Source: Nostoc sp. FACHB-892 (GTDB lineage: Bacteria; Cyanobacteriota; Cyanobacteriia; Cyanobacteriales; Nostocaceae). From it: 64,000 nt of DNA. The stretch lies in NCBI RefSeq assembly GCF_014698795.1, contig NZ_JACJTR010000002.1:186001-250000 (forward strand), read 5' to 3'. The position numbers were made by a program, and so were the translations under genes. Below are positions 35,109 through 43,755 of this stretch, in pieces. The stretch's first letter is position 1. Each line of letters starts with the position of its first letter. The notes beneath the pieces are model-generated. The model was not told the origin of the DNA, did not search any database, and was given only the letters and a program-made list of their open reading frames with translations.

Positions 35109-35438
35109 AGCGATTTCGATTTGAGATTTTGGATAAGCGGAGTGGAGGTGAAAATTTCGGTTTTGTTTAGCAAACTTAGTCAGTATGCGTAGTGGTGCTA
35201 ACTAAGCTTGCTAAAGCTTTGAAAAGCCTGTTCTTGTTTTAGATTACAGGATAGTGCAGCAAGTCTGAAAGTATAGAAGCATAAAAATGCACTTTTTGAG
35301 TATTTATCTATTGAATGGGTTACATAATGCATTCTGATGATAAAAAAAGTTCTGGGAGTAATTGTAACTATAGTTAGTGACACCAACTAGGTAGAATGTT
35401 ATTTGCGGCAGTAGTATTAAAGCAGGTGTATCCAGCGC
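35109..35438. other. Divergent spacer between blaI-like repressor and comB
   Basis: These 330 bases hold promoters for both directions. The notable element is the inverted repeat at 35166-35215. A 62-codon minus frame here lacks a ribosome site and is rejected. Confidence 0.5.
35166..35215. promoter_or_regulatory. Inverted repeat, candidate repressor operator
   Basis: TTTAGCAAACTTAG (35166-35179) and CTAAGCTTGCTAAA (35202-35215) are inverted copies with one mismatch, separated by 22 bases. The location in front of a self-regulating BlaI-type gene suggests an operator. The spacing is wider than classical BlaI sites. Confidence 0.4.
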
Positions 35439-36179
35439 GTGAAGCTATTCGTATACCACACCCCTGAATTGACTCCAACGGGTAAAGCGCCAGAATGTGC
35501 GATCGCAGTCGATGTCTTGCGAGCCACTAGCACAATTGCGACAGTTTTGGCAGCTGGAGGCGAAGCTGTACAAGTATTCAGCGATTTAGATCAGTTAATT
35601 GAAGTTAGCGAAAAATGGCCTTCTGAAAAACGTCTGCGGGCTGGAGAACGCGGTGGCGCGAAAGTACCTGGCTTTGAGTTGGGTAACTCTCCCCTCGACT
35701 GCACACCAGAATTAGTGGAGGGAAGGCGTTTGTTTATCAGTACTACAAATGGCACTCGTGCCTTACAAAGGGTACAAGACTCTCCAAATTTATTAGCCGC
35801 AGCTTTGATTAACCGAGCGACGGTAGTGCAATTTCTTTTAGAGAAGCAACCAGAGACAGTGTGGATTGTCGGTTCTGGCTGGGAAGGCAGTTTCTCTTTA
35901 GAGGATACAGTTTGTGCAGGTGCGATCGCTCATAGTATTTTGCAGCAAACACAGTTGTCATCAGAAGAACTAGCTGGTAACGATGAAGTAATTAGTGCGA
36001 TCGCTCTTTACTCTCAGTGGCAAGATAACTTATTAGGATTACTTCACCAAGCTAGTCACGGCCAACGATTGTTGCGTCTTGACTGTCATGAAGATTTAAA
36101 GTATTGTTCCCAAACTGATATTTTAGATGTCTTGCCAATACAACAAGAGACAGGAGTTTTAAAAAGTCAAAAGAAATAA
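35439..36179 (+). CDS. 2-phosphosulfolactate phosphatase-like protein (ComB family)
   Basis: The protein has 246 residues from GTG ([15 protein letters not shown]). Family motifs are [47 protein letters not shown] and [18 protein letters not shown]. ComB dephosphorylates 2-phosphosulfolactate in coenzyme M synthesis in archaea. Cyanobacteria lack coenzyme M, so the real substrate is uncertain. It stands alone, convergent with rfbD. Confidence 0.88.
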   Translation: MKLFVYHTPELTPTGKAPECAIAVDVLRATSTIATVLAAGGEAVQVFSDLDQLIEVSEKWPSEKRLRAGERGGAKVPGFELGNSPLDCTPELVEGRRLFISTTNGTRALQRVQDSPNLLAAALINRATVVQFLLEKQPETVWIVGSGWEGSFSLEDTVCAGAIAHSILQQTQLSSEELAGNDEVISAIALYSQWQDNLLGLLHQASHGQRLLRLDCHEDLKYCSQTDILDVLPIQQETGVLKSQKK

Positions 36180-36217
36180 GGAATAGGGGATAGGGAAGAA
36201 AGTTAATCAACAATGCC

Positions 36218-37108
36218 CTATGCCCCATTCTCAATTTTTAAATCTCTAAGCATTTGCCAGAGTCTTTGTCGCCAATGGGGCGGATGTGTTTCTAAAATTG
36301 CTGAAATTTTTCCGCAAGCAAGGACGGAATAAGCAGGGCGACGGGCTGGTGTTAAATATTCGGCAGTTGTAATGGGGACAATATGTTCAACTTTTAAAGG
36401 GAAGCCTAGCTGTTGGGCTTCTTCAAAAATGGCTACGGCAAAGTCATACCAGCTAGCAACGCCGCTATTAGTATAGTGATAAGTGCCGCTAGTTTCTGGG
36501 GTTAACTGGGGAATCACCTGGCCTATTACTGCGGCTATATCTTGCGCCCAAGTCGGGCTACCTATTTGATCGGCAACGACACGGAGTTCTTGGCGTTCTG
36601 AACCTAGTCGCAGCATAGTTTTGACAAAGTTACTTTTGCCAAAGGTTCCATAAACCCAAGCGGTACGGAGGATCAGATGATGGGCGCAAGTTTCTCGAAT
36701 TGCTTCTTCTCCAGCGAGTTTGGTTTTACCATAAATACTCAAGGGATTAGTCGCATCGGTTTCTTGGTAAGGGCGATACCCATTACCATCAAAAACATAA
36801 TCGGTCGAAATATGAATTAAGAAAGCTCCTAAGTTTTGGCTTTCTTGGGCAATAATTAGGGGTGCGATCGCATTAATAGCGGTAGCAAGTTCGGATTCAC
36901 TCTCTGCTTTATCTACAGCAGTATAAGCAGCAGCGTTAATGATGATTTGCGGCTGTTTTGATCTGATAACGTTGCGGAGGGTATCGGGTAGGGCAAGGTC
37001 TACTGTTGGGCGTGCTACTGAGATAATATTGCCATAGGGTAGAAGGATTTGTTGCAGTTCCTTACCCACCTGACCGTTGCTACCAATCAGCAAAATTGAT
37101 TTACTCAT
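36218..37108 (-). CDS. rfbD: dTDP-4-dehydrorhamnose reductase
   Basis: The protein has 296 residues. NAD(P)-binding GSNGQVGKEL at the N-terminus, Ser-Thr-Asp and Tyr-Lys in STDYVFDG and YGKTKLAGEE, and AWVYGTFGKSNFV follow the RmlD extended-SDR pattern. It is the last step of dTDP-L-rhamnose synthesis. It is the third gene of rfbA-rfbC-rfbD on the minus strand, 36 bases after rfbC. Confidence 0.93.
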   Translation of the reverse strand: MSKSILLIGSNGQVGKELQQILLPYGNIISVARPTVDLALPDTLRNVIRSKQPQIIINAAAYTAVDKAESESELATAINAIAPLIIAQESQNLGAFLIHISTDYVFDGNGYRPYQETDATNPLSIYGKTKLAGEEAIRETCAHHLILRTAWVYGTFGKSNFVKTMLRLGSERQELRVVADQIGSPTWAQDIAAVIGQVIPQLTPETSGTYHYTNSGVASWYDFAVAIFEEAQQLGFPLKVEHIVPITTAEYLTPARRPAYSVLACGKISAILETHPPHWRQRLWQMLRDLKIENGA

Positions 37109-37144
37109 CCTAATTAGTTTTTGAGCCTAACGCAATCATCAAGC

Positions 37145-37690
37145 TTAATCAAATACTTCAGCAGTTCTCAAAGACTTCCCGGCTTTGTCTTTAGCTGATA
37201 AAATCGGTGGCGTACTCAAAGGCCAATCTATAGCTAAATCTGGATCGTTCCATAGGATGGTGCGATCGCCTTGCGGTGCGTAGTAATCTGTAGTTTTGTA
37301 GAGAACTTCGGCTATTTCTGAAAGCACAAGAAAGCCATGAGCAAAGCCTGGTGGTATCCACAGTAGGCGTTTGTTCTCAGCACTGAGTTCAGAACCCACC
37401 CATTTACCAAATGTAGAAGAGCTTTTTCTAATATCTACGGCTACATCAAAAATAGTACCGACAACAGCACGGATGAGCTTACCTTGAGGTTGTTGGATTT
37501 GGTAGTGCAATCCACGCAAAACGTTTTGTTTAGAGCAAGAGTGGTTATCTTGGACAAAGTTGGCAACAATATCAGTCTCTTGAGCAAATTTTTGATGGTT
37601 GTAGGCTTCAAAGAAGAACCCGCGATCGTCTACAAATACTTGAGGTTCAAATTGTAGAACTTCGGGAATTTTGCTAGGTACAATGCTCAT
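37145..37690 (-). CDS. rfbC: dTDP-4-dehydrorhamnose 3,5-epimerase
   Basis: The protein has 181 residues, family length. RmlC cupin motifs are DDRGFFFEAYNHQKF, QDNHSCSKQNVLRGLHYQ (active-site His in GLHYQ), VDIRKSSSTFGKWVG and IPPGFAHGFLVLSE. It epimerises C3 and C5 of dTDP-4-keto-6-deoxyglucose. It is followed by rfbD, and rfbB is not found in this window. Confidence 0.94.
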   Translation of the reverse strand: MSIVPSKIPEVLQFEPQVFVDDRGFFFEAYNHQKFAQETDIVANFVQDNHSCSKQNVLRGLHYQIQQPQGKLIRAVVGTIFDVAVDIRKSSSTFGKWVGSELSAENKRLLWIPPGFAHGFLVLSEIAEVLYKTTDYYAPQGDRTILWNDPDLAIDWPLSTPPILSAKDKAGKSLRTAEVFD

Positions 37691-37804
37691 TAATATTATA
37701 AGTAATGTGCCAAAATGCTAATTGTGAGAATAATTTAATACTTGTATTTTACAGGTATTAGAATAATATTTTGACTGTGGTTTTTCTTGTTTTTAATAAG
37801 TAAA

Positions 37805-38881
37805 TCACGTTAGTTCAATTTGACAGTCATCGCCAATTAGAAATCGCAAAGCTTTGGGGCGACGGGGTGCAAGAGTTAATTGTGCTCGTTGTCCAATCAC
37901 ACTATCAATAATGCGCTGATGGATTCCGGCAATTCTAGCACCTTCTAAAATGACACTGTGTTCTAAATCAGTATCAATGAGTGTGGCATTGTTGGCAATA
38001 CTACTATAAGGGCCAATAAAGCAGTTTTCTAGATGACAGTTGCTACCAATGACTACTGGGCCTCGAATTGTGCAGTTAATTACTTTAGATTTTGCACCGA
38101 TTTGAACTCGGCCAATAATTTGACTTTGGGCATCGACTTCGCCAACAACTGATGCTGTCAGATAGGTATCCAGAATCAATCGATTAGCTTCTAATAAGTC
38201 ATCTTTTTTACCAGTATCTAACCACCAACCTTGTAGATTGTAAGATAAAACTTGTTTTTCCTGATTAATTAGGTATTGAATAGCATCAGTAATTTCCAGT
38301 TCACCTCTGGCTGAAGGTTGGATATTTGCGATCGCATCAAAGATGAGGTGAGAAAAGAAATAAACTCCTACCAATGCCAGATTCGAAGGAGGAACTTTGG
38401 GTTTTTCAATTAGCTGTAATACTCGTCCTGTCTCATCTACCTGAGCTACACCAAAGGCGCTAGGGTTGGCAACCGAACGCAACAGAATCAGAGCATCTGG
38501 CTGTTGCTGACTAAATTGTTGCAAAAAGTAATGTAACTCACCTAGTTGGATGAGGTTATCGCCCAAGTACATGACAAAGGGAGAATCACCTAAAAAGGGA
38601 CGGGCGGTTTGGACTGCGTGAGCAAGTCCAAGTGGCTGGTCTTGTATAATGTAGGTGATGTTCGCTCCAAAGTATTCTCCATTTCCGGTTTTTCCTTGGA
38701 CTTCTGCCCCAGTTTCTGGGCTGATGATAATGCCAATATCAGTAATACCAGCAGCGACCATTTCTTCAATGCCATACCATAAAACAGGCTTATTCGCAAC
38801 TGGTACGAGTTGTTTTGCTCCGCTATAGGTGAGAGGACGTAAACGTGTACCTTTCCCACCTGAGAGAATTAGTGCTTTCAT
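37805..38881 (-). CDS. rfbA: Glucose-1-phosphate thymidylyltransferase, long form
   Basis: The protein has 358 residues. The nucleotidyltransferase start LILSGGKGTRLRPLT (4-18) has the catalytic Arg and Lys region, and a left-handed beta-helix follows in the last 110 residues (GRVQIGAKSKVINCTIRGPV). This is the long RmlA type of actinobacteria and cyanobacteria, not the 290-residue enteric form. It makes dTDP-glucose from dTTP and glucose-1-phosphate. It is the first gene of the three-gene rhamnose set. Confidence 0.9.
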   Translation of the reverse strand: MKALILSGGKGTRLRPLTYSGAKQLVPVANKPVLWYGIEEMVAAGITDIGIIISPETGAEVQGKTGNGEYFGANITYIIQDQPLGLAHAVQTARPFLGDSPFVMYLGDNLIQLGELHYFLQQFSQQQPDALILLRSVANPSAFGVAQVDETGRVLQLIEKPKVPPSNLALVGVYFFSHLIFDAIANIQPSARGELEITDAIQYLINQEKQVLSYNLQGWWLDTGKKDDLLEANRLILDTYLTASVVGEVDAQSQIIGRVQIGAKSKVINCTIRGPVVIGSNCHLENCFIGPYSSIANNATLIDTDLEHSVILEGARIAGIHQRIIDSVIGQRAQLTLAPRRPKALRFLIGDDCQIELT

Positions 38882-38979
38882 AAGGATTGAGGATTAGTTG
38901 TAAGTCATTAGTCAAGATAATCTGAAATCTTGACAAAATCCAAAATCCTTACATCTAAATTCTGGCGTTAGGTTATCTT

Positions 38980-39280
38980 TTACAGGTAGCGGGATAAAAC
39001 TTCGCTGGTTGCTTTTCCTGTTTTTTCCCAACTAAATTGTTGAGAGTGAGTAATACCTTGACTAGAAAGGCGCGATCGCAATGCCGAATCGGTAGCAATA
39101 GCTTGCATTGCCTCTGTAATTTCTCCCGTGTTGTAAGGATTGATCAGAATTGCCGCATCACCAGCTACTTCTGGTAAGGAGGACAGATTGGAGGTAATGA
39201 CGGGAGTACCACAAGCCATTGCTTCCAGGACAGGTAAACCAAAACCTTCCCAGAGACTGGGGAAAACCAGAGCGATCGCC
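38980..39280 (-). pseudogene. C-terminal fragment of a GT4 glycosyltransferase
   Basis: About 100 codons match the end of the full gene at 40177-41238 (AIALVFPSLWEGFGLPVLEA, MACGTPVITSNLSSLPEVAG). Going upstream the match stops abruptly at 39280, where an in-frame TAG follows. The N-terminal 240 residues are missing. The last 40 residues are more diverged from the full copy than the middle. It is in the same orientation as the full gene, with the sulfotransferase between them, so it is a remnant of a duplication or of an insertion by recombination. Confidence 0.85.
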
Positions 39281-39363
39281 TAAAGCTATTTCTTAAAAAA
39301 ACGTTGTGAAGAAACCAAAACCCCATAGAATAGCCTTAATTTAGCTGAAAGGATTAACATAAT

Positions 39364-40137
39364 TTGAGCAGTTTAGGCTCCTTGCGTCTGGCAATAATTA
39401 GCAATCCCCGCTCAGGCAACACCTGGTTACGAAAAATGCTGGCAGCTATTTATGAAATGGCTGAACTTGCGGTGCATCATCCGGATGACATTTCCTGGCA
39501 CTTGCTACCAGCAAGATTAGTGCTTCAGATTCATTGGCATAGAAGTGATGATTTAGTTTCATTGCTTGCCCAGCAACGATTTCGTGTGGTAGTTATTGCC
39601 CGCCATCCCTTGGATGTATTGATTTCTATTCTGCATTTTGCCAGCTACGAACCGGATACTGGCAGGTGGCTAAATGGTGAGGGGGGAACTGAGATATCCA
39701 TCCTTAAGAAAACGCCACTTAGCCCAGAGTTTATCAACTATGCTACTGGAGGTAGAGCAGCAGCACTTCTCTCGATTAGCTCGGAATGGTGGAGGCAAGA
39801 AGACACATTGAAAGTTCGTTACGAAAATCTGGTGAATGATGCAGTTAAGGAACTTTCTCAGTTTAACGAACAACTGGGGCTGACCCCAGTCAAGCCTATA
39901 TTAAATGTGGTTTCGTTGCATTCCATTGATCGCCTCCGCACCATGAGTACAAACAATCACTTCTGGCAGGGAAAGTATGCTCTTTGGAGGAAGCTTCTGA
40001 TAGCACCCGTTGCTCAAGAGATTGCTCTTGCCCATCAAAGCGTGTTGGCTAAACTTGAGTATGTGTGTAATGCTGACCCGACTCTAACCGAAGAGCAGGC
40101 GATCGCTAACTGGAATGCCATTGCAGTGAAGAACTAA
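39364..40137 (+). CDS. Sulfotransferase-domain protein
   Basis: The protein has 257 residues from TTG (AAAGGA lies about 10 bases upstream, and a stop at 39355 leaves no upstream start). The PAPS 5'-phosphosulfate loop reads ISNPRSGNTWL (12-22), and the 3'-phosphate site is Arg80 and Ser88 in VIARHPLDVLISIL, the correct 8-residue spacing. It transfers sulfate from PAPS to an acceptor, likely a sugar hydroxyl of the local polysaccharide. It is the only plus-strand gene in a long minus-strand region. Confidence 0.75.
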   Translation: MSSLGSLRLAIISNPRSGNTWLRKMLAAIYEMAELAVHHPDDISWHLLPARLVLQIHWHRSDDLVSLLAQQRFRVVVIARHPLDVLISILHFASYEPDTGRWLNGEGGTEISILKKTPLSPEFINYATGGRAAALLSISSEWWRQEDTLKVRYENLVNDAVKELSQFNEQLGLTPVKPILNVVSLHSIDRLRTMSTNNHFWQGKYALWRKLLIAPVAQEIALAHQSVLAKLEYVCNADPTLTEEQAIANWNAIAVKN

Positions 40138-40176
40138 GTTTACTCCGCAGTGGCTCTATTTTCTAAAAATCAGTCA

Positions 40177-41238
40177 CTACGAATACTGCTTGAGAACTTC
40201 GGTGGTGGCAAGTCCTGTTTTTGTCCAGCTGAACTGACTAGCACGGTTGAGACCAAGGGTACGTAGACGTGATCGCAATACCGAATCGGTAGCAATAGCT
40301 TGCATCGCCTCTGTAATTTCTCCGGTGTTGTAGGGATTGATCAGAATCGCCGCATCGCCAGCTACTTCCGGTAAAGAGGACAGATTCGAGGTAATGACGG
40401 GAGTACCACAAGCCATTGCTTCCAAGACAGGTAAACCAAAACCTTCCCAGAGACTGGGAAAAACCAGAGCGATCGCTTCATTGATGATTTTTGGCAATTC
40501 GCCATAGGGTACATAGTCAAGGAACTTCACCTGATTAGTTATACCTAGTTCTGCAACTTGCGCTGTTAAAGTTGGAGTGTAACGCGAATCACTTGGCCCT
40601 ACTAACCATAGTTCGTAGTCTTTGCAATTAGGTAACACAGCAAAAGCACTTATAAGGCGCTGTATATTTTTGTATGGATCTTGGCGACCAATATAGAGAA
40701 AATAGTTGCGGGTAGTTAGATTAAGAGGGTAAAAGTGAGTGCGATCATGCGCTAAAGGAATCGGAGTAATTTTACTAGCGGGAATCTGGTAAAAATCGGT
40801 GATGTCTTTAGCTGTAGTCTGAGATATGCAAATAATATGTTGTGCTTGATTAAAAACTTGGGGCGTATAGTAGCGGTGGTAGGCTGTGAGTGGTGAGGAG
40901 CTTTTAGCAAAACGCAACGGTATCATGTCAAAAGATGTAACAACAAAACGACAGTTGTTATAAAGAGGTGCTTCCGGTAGCGGGGAGAACAAGAGGCTCG
41001 ATTTGAGTTTTTTATATATTTGTGGTAGTTGAAATTGTGTCCAAAGTAGGCGATTAAAATGACCTTTCGTACCGTAATCTGGTGTTAGTTTTGATGAAAT
41101 TTCATAGCATTCATAGCCAGAAATTGACTGTGAAGTTAATAATGTTAGTTTGAGAGATTGCAGATTTACAAGAATATTTAAAGCGTAGGTTGTTATACCT
41201 GTGGGTTTCTTAGACAAAAAAGATAGATTAATCAACAA
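40177..41238 (-). CDS. Family 4 glycosyltransferase
   Basis: The protein has 353 residues. The GT-B C-terminal domain has FLYIGRQDPYKNIQRLISAF, VKFLDYVPYGELPKIINEA and VFPSLWEGFGLPVLEAMACG (E-x7-E). The N-terminal domain is short (KKPTGITTYALNILVNL). It is a mannosyl- or rhamnosyltransferase-like member by overall pattern, not provable. The 3' 300 bases are duplicated at 38980. It follows the next GT gene by 27 bases. Confidence 0.88.
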   Translation of the reverse strand: MLINLSFLSKKPTGITTYALNILVNLQSLKLTLLTSQSISGYECYEISSKLTPDYGTKGHFNRLLWTQFQLPQIYKKLKSSLLFSPLPEAPLYNNCRFVVTSFDMIPLRFAKSSSPLTAYHRYYTPQVFNQAQHIICISQTTAKDITDFYQIPASKITPIPLAHDRTHFYPLNLTTRNYFLYIGRQDPYKNIQRLISAFAVLPNCKDYELWLVGPSDSRYTPTLTAQVAELGITNQVKFLDYVPYGELPKIINEAIALVFPSLWEGFGLPVLEAMACGTPVITSNLSSLPEVAGDAAILINPYNTGEITEAMQAIATDSVLRSRLRTLGLNRASQFSWTKTGLATTEVLKQYS

Positions 41239-41265
41239 ATTGTTAAGCTTTTATTTAAATTGAAT

Positions 41266-42561
41266 TTAGTTATACAAACAAGAGAGAAACTCTTCAGCAG
41301 ATTCTTGCCATGAGAATGGGATATACTCATTTCTTATGCGATCTACCAAATTATTGTAGTAAATATCTGAATCAAGTAGCTCTTTTAAAGCTTCATACAG
41401 TTCTCTTGGTTGAGTAGGAGAGAAATATCTACAAAAATCGCCTCCGACTTCAGGCAAAGAGCCACCATTGCTAGCGATTACTGGTTTACAGTGTTGTAGT
41501 GCTTCCACAACAGGTAATCCAAATCCTTCATAAAAAGAGGCTTGAACTAAACAGTAACAGTTTTGATAGAGAAAATCTAGTTGAGCATCAGTTACTGAAC
41601 CTAATATTTGTATGAGCTTGCCATACACTTTATTAGATTCTATCAAGTTATCAGTTTCTGAGTCCCAACCTTTATTACCTGCAAAAACTAAAAATACATT
41701 ATGACTAGAATTTATTAATAAATCGAAGGCTGCAATGATAGTTTTAATATTTTTATGAGGCACTAAGCTTCCGACTACTAAAATATATTTTTTATTAAGG
41801 AATTCCTGCAACTTTACATCAAAACTATTATTTCCTTCACTTAGTAATAAATCCTGTTTATAATAGTTACTGCCCAAGCGAAAGCTTTGAATAATTTGTG
41901 AATTATTATTAGCTAATATTCCTTGAATTTTCGCATTACTATAATCTTCAGCACTCTTCTTAGAAATACATAATACCTTATCGAATAAAGTCGAATAATC
42001 ACTGTAAAATTTTGTAAAAGCTTTAGTAAATCTTTTGGAAGAAAACTCTGGAAATTTTATTGGAATGAGGTCATAGCATATAACTACAATAGTAACTTTA
42101 TGTCTTTTTAAGAGTTGTAAAAATCGGTAGTAAGTTTTAGGTAAATCCCAATTAGCATCAGCTATCACATAAATATCTCCTGACTGGATTATAGAATCTT
42201 CAAATTCAATAAAAACTTTTTTGTTTACTGAGTTTGAATCAAACCAATCAATTAAATTTAATCTATAAAAAAAATTGATAAATTTATTTCTCAGTTTCAA
42301 AACTAGAGCTTGAAATTTTATATTTATTTTAGTTAGAGCGAAATATTTGTTAACCTCGATCAAATGGTCGTCTTGCTGTTTATTAAGATTAGTCACTCTC
42401 CGCATAAAACTACCATCAAACATAACCGCTACTATTTCTATATCTGTGCGGTTTGAGCTTATTTGCAATAATTCAGAAGTTAGTTCTCGAACTACTCTAT
42501 GGATTCCAGTATTTTTATATGTATGTTTTGCAGTATGAGTACAATCTATAAATATCTTCAT
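41266..42561 (-). CDS. Family 4 glycosyltransferase
   Basis: The protein has 431 residues. It begins IFIDCTHTAKHTYKNTGIHR with the acceptor-domain Gly-rich bend, and ends with YILVVGSLVPHKNIKTIIAAF, LGSVTDAQLDFLYQNCYCLV and FYEGFGLPVVEALQHCKPVIASNG. The coding sequence is AT-rich compared with rfb genes, as is common for accessory glycan genes. It probably sits in one operon with the GT4 that follows. Confidence 0.87.
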   Translation of the reverse strand: MKIFIDCTHTAKHTYKNTGIHRVVRELTSELLQISSNRTDIEIVAVMFDGSFMRRVTNLNKQQDDHLIEVNKYFALTKINIKFQALVLKLRNKFINFFYRLNLIDWFDSNSVNKKVFIEFEDSIIQSGDIYVIADANWDLPKTYYRFLQLLKRHKVTIVVICYDLIPIKFPEFSSKRFTKAFTKFYSDYSTLFDKVLCISKKSAEDYSNAKIQGILANNNSQIIQSFRLGSNYYKQDLLLSEGNNSFDVKLQEFLNKKYILVVGSLVPHKNIKTIIAAFDLLINSSHNVFLVFAGNKGWDSETDNLIESNKVYGKLIQILGSVTDAQLDFLYQNCYCLVQASFYEGFGLPVVEALQHCKPVIASNGGSLPEVGGDFCRYFSPTQPRELYEALKELLDSDIYYNNLVDRIRNEYIPFSWQESAEEFLSCLYN

Positions 42562-42734
42562 CTTAAAACCTACTTGAAACTATTCTTATTGTAAATTTTT
42601 AATATTTTTACTTAAAAAACTTACCTAAGACAATCCATCACTAAAACACTCAGGAGTTAAATTCTTAGGTAAGCTATTTTAATTTTGTTCTAGTTTCAGG
42701 TTAATAGTTATTTATAATTAAGAAACTAAACCAG

Positions 42735-43700
42735 TTAACTACTTAATTTCTTAAGGTCATAATCAACCATTAACTCGACTAATTGATTAAAAGAGTACTG
42801 AGGCTGCCAACCTATTTCAGCTTTAATTTTATCAATGCAGCCAACTAACTGCACTGGTTCATCAGGGCGATAAAAAGCGGGGTCTACTGAAACATAATCT
42901 TGCCAATTAAGCCCAACACAGCTAAAGGCACACTCAACAAGTTCTTTAACAGAGTAGGTTTCACCGCTAGCGATAATGTAATCATTGGGTTGTTCTTGCT
43001 GTAACATTAGCCACATGGCGTAAACAGCATCTTTGGCGTAGCACCAGTCACGGCGAGCTTCTAGGTTGCCTAATTTTAGTTCATTTACTAAACCAAGTTT
43101 GATTTGAGCTACAGTATAAGTAATTTTACGAAATACAAATTCTGTGCCACGTCGAGGTGATTCGTGGGTGTAAGTGATACCGCAACAAGTATAAAGATTG
43201 TATTTTTGCCGATAGTTGATAGTCATCCAGTGAGCATAAGCTTTCGCAACACCATAAGGGTTACGGGGACGGAAAGCAGTACGTTCGGTTTGGGGTGATT
43301 CGTCAGGTTGACCAAAAACTTCACTACTGGAGGCTTGATAGAACCTAGCATCTGGTTTGCAGCGACGGATAGATTCTAGTAAGCGGGAGACACCAAGTGC
43401 TGTATATTCAGCAGTGAGAGCTGGCTGTGTCCAAGAAATGGGGACGTAGCTTTGCGAGGCAAGATTATAAATTTCGTCAGGTTGAGCTTCAGCAATCACA
43501 TCCATTAAGGAAGATTGATCTAAAAGGTCACCAGATAGAATTTGAATGTTATTAGAAAAATGATTGATGCGGTCAAGATTGCTGGAACTTGAGCGACGGA
43601 CTAAACCGAAGACTTCATAACCTTTATCTAGCAATAGTTCAGCAAGGTAAGAGCCATCTTGCCCAGTTAAACCTGTGATCAACGCTTTCTTTTTTGCCAT
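42735..43700 (-). CDS. gmd: GDP-mannose 4,6-dehydratase
   Basis: The protein has 321 residues. NADP-binding GLTGQDGSYLAELLL (10-24), Ser126-Glu127 in QASSSEVFGQ, Tyr149 and Lys153 in NPYGVAKAYAHWM, and THESPRRGTEFVFRKI match GMD. It converts GDP-D-mannose to GDP-4-keto-6-deoxy-D-mannose, the precursor of GDP-L-fucose and GDP-D-rhamnose. The reductase needed next (wcaG or rmd) is absent from the window. The GT10 gene at 7467 is a plausible consumer. Confidence 0.92.
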   Translation of the reverse strand: MAKKKALITGLTGQDGSYLAELLLDKGYEVFGLVRRSSSSNLDRINHFSNNIQILSGDLLDQSSLMDVIAEAQPDEIYNLASQSYVPISWTQPALTAEYTALGVSRLLESIRRCKPDARFYQASSSEVFGQPDESPQTERTAFRPRNPYGVAKAYAHWMTINYRQKYNLYTCCGITYTHESPRRGTEFVFRKITYTVAQIKLGLVNELKLGNLEARRDWCYAKDAVYAMWLMLQQEQPNDYIIASGETYSVKELVECAFSCVGLNWQDYVSVDPAFYRPDEPVQLVGCIDKIKAEIGWQPQYSFNQLVELMVDYDLKKLSS

Positions 43701-43755
43701 ACTCCCTTTTTTTATTTCTATATCTGTAAAGACTACTACATTATTTCTTTTAACC

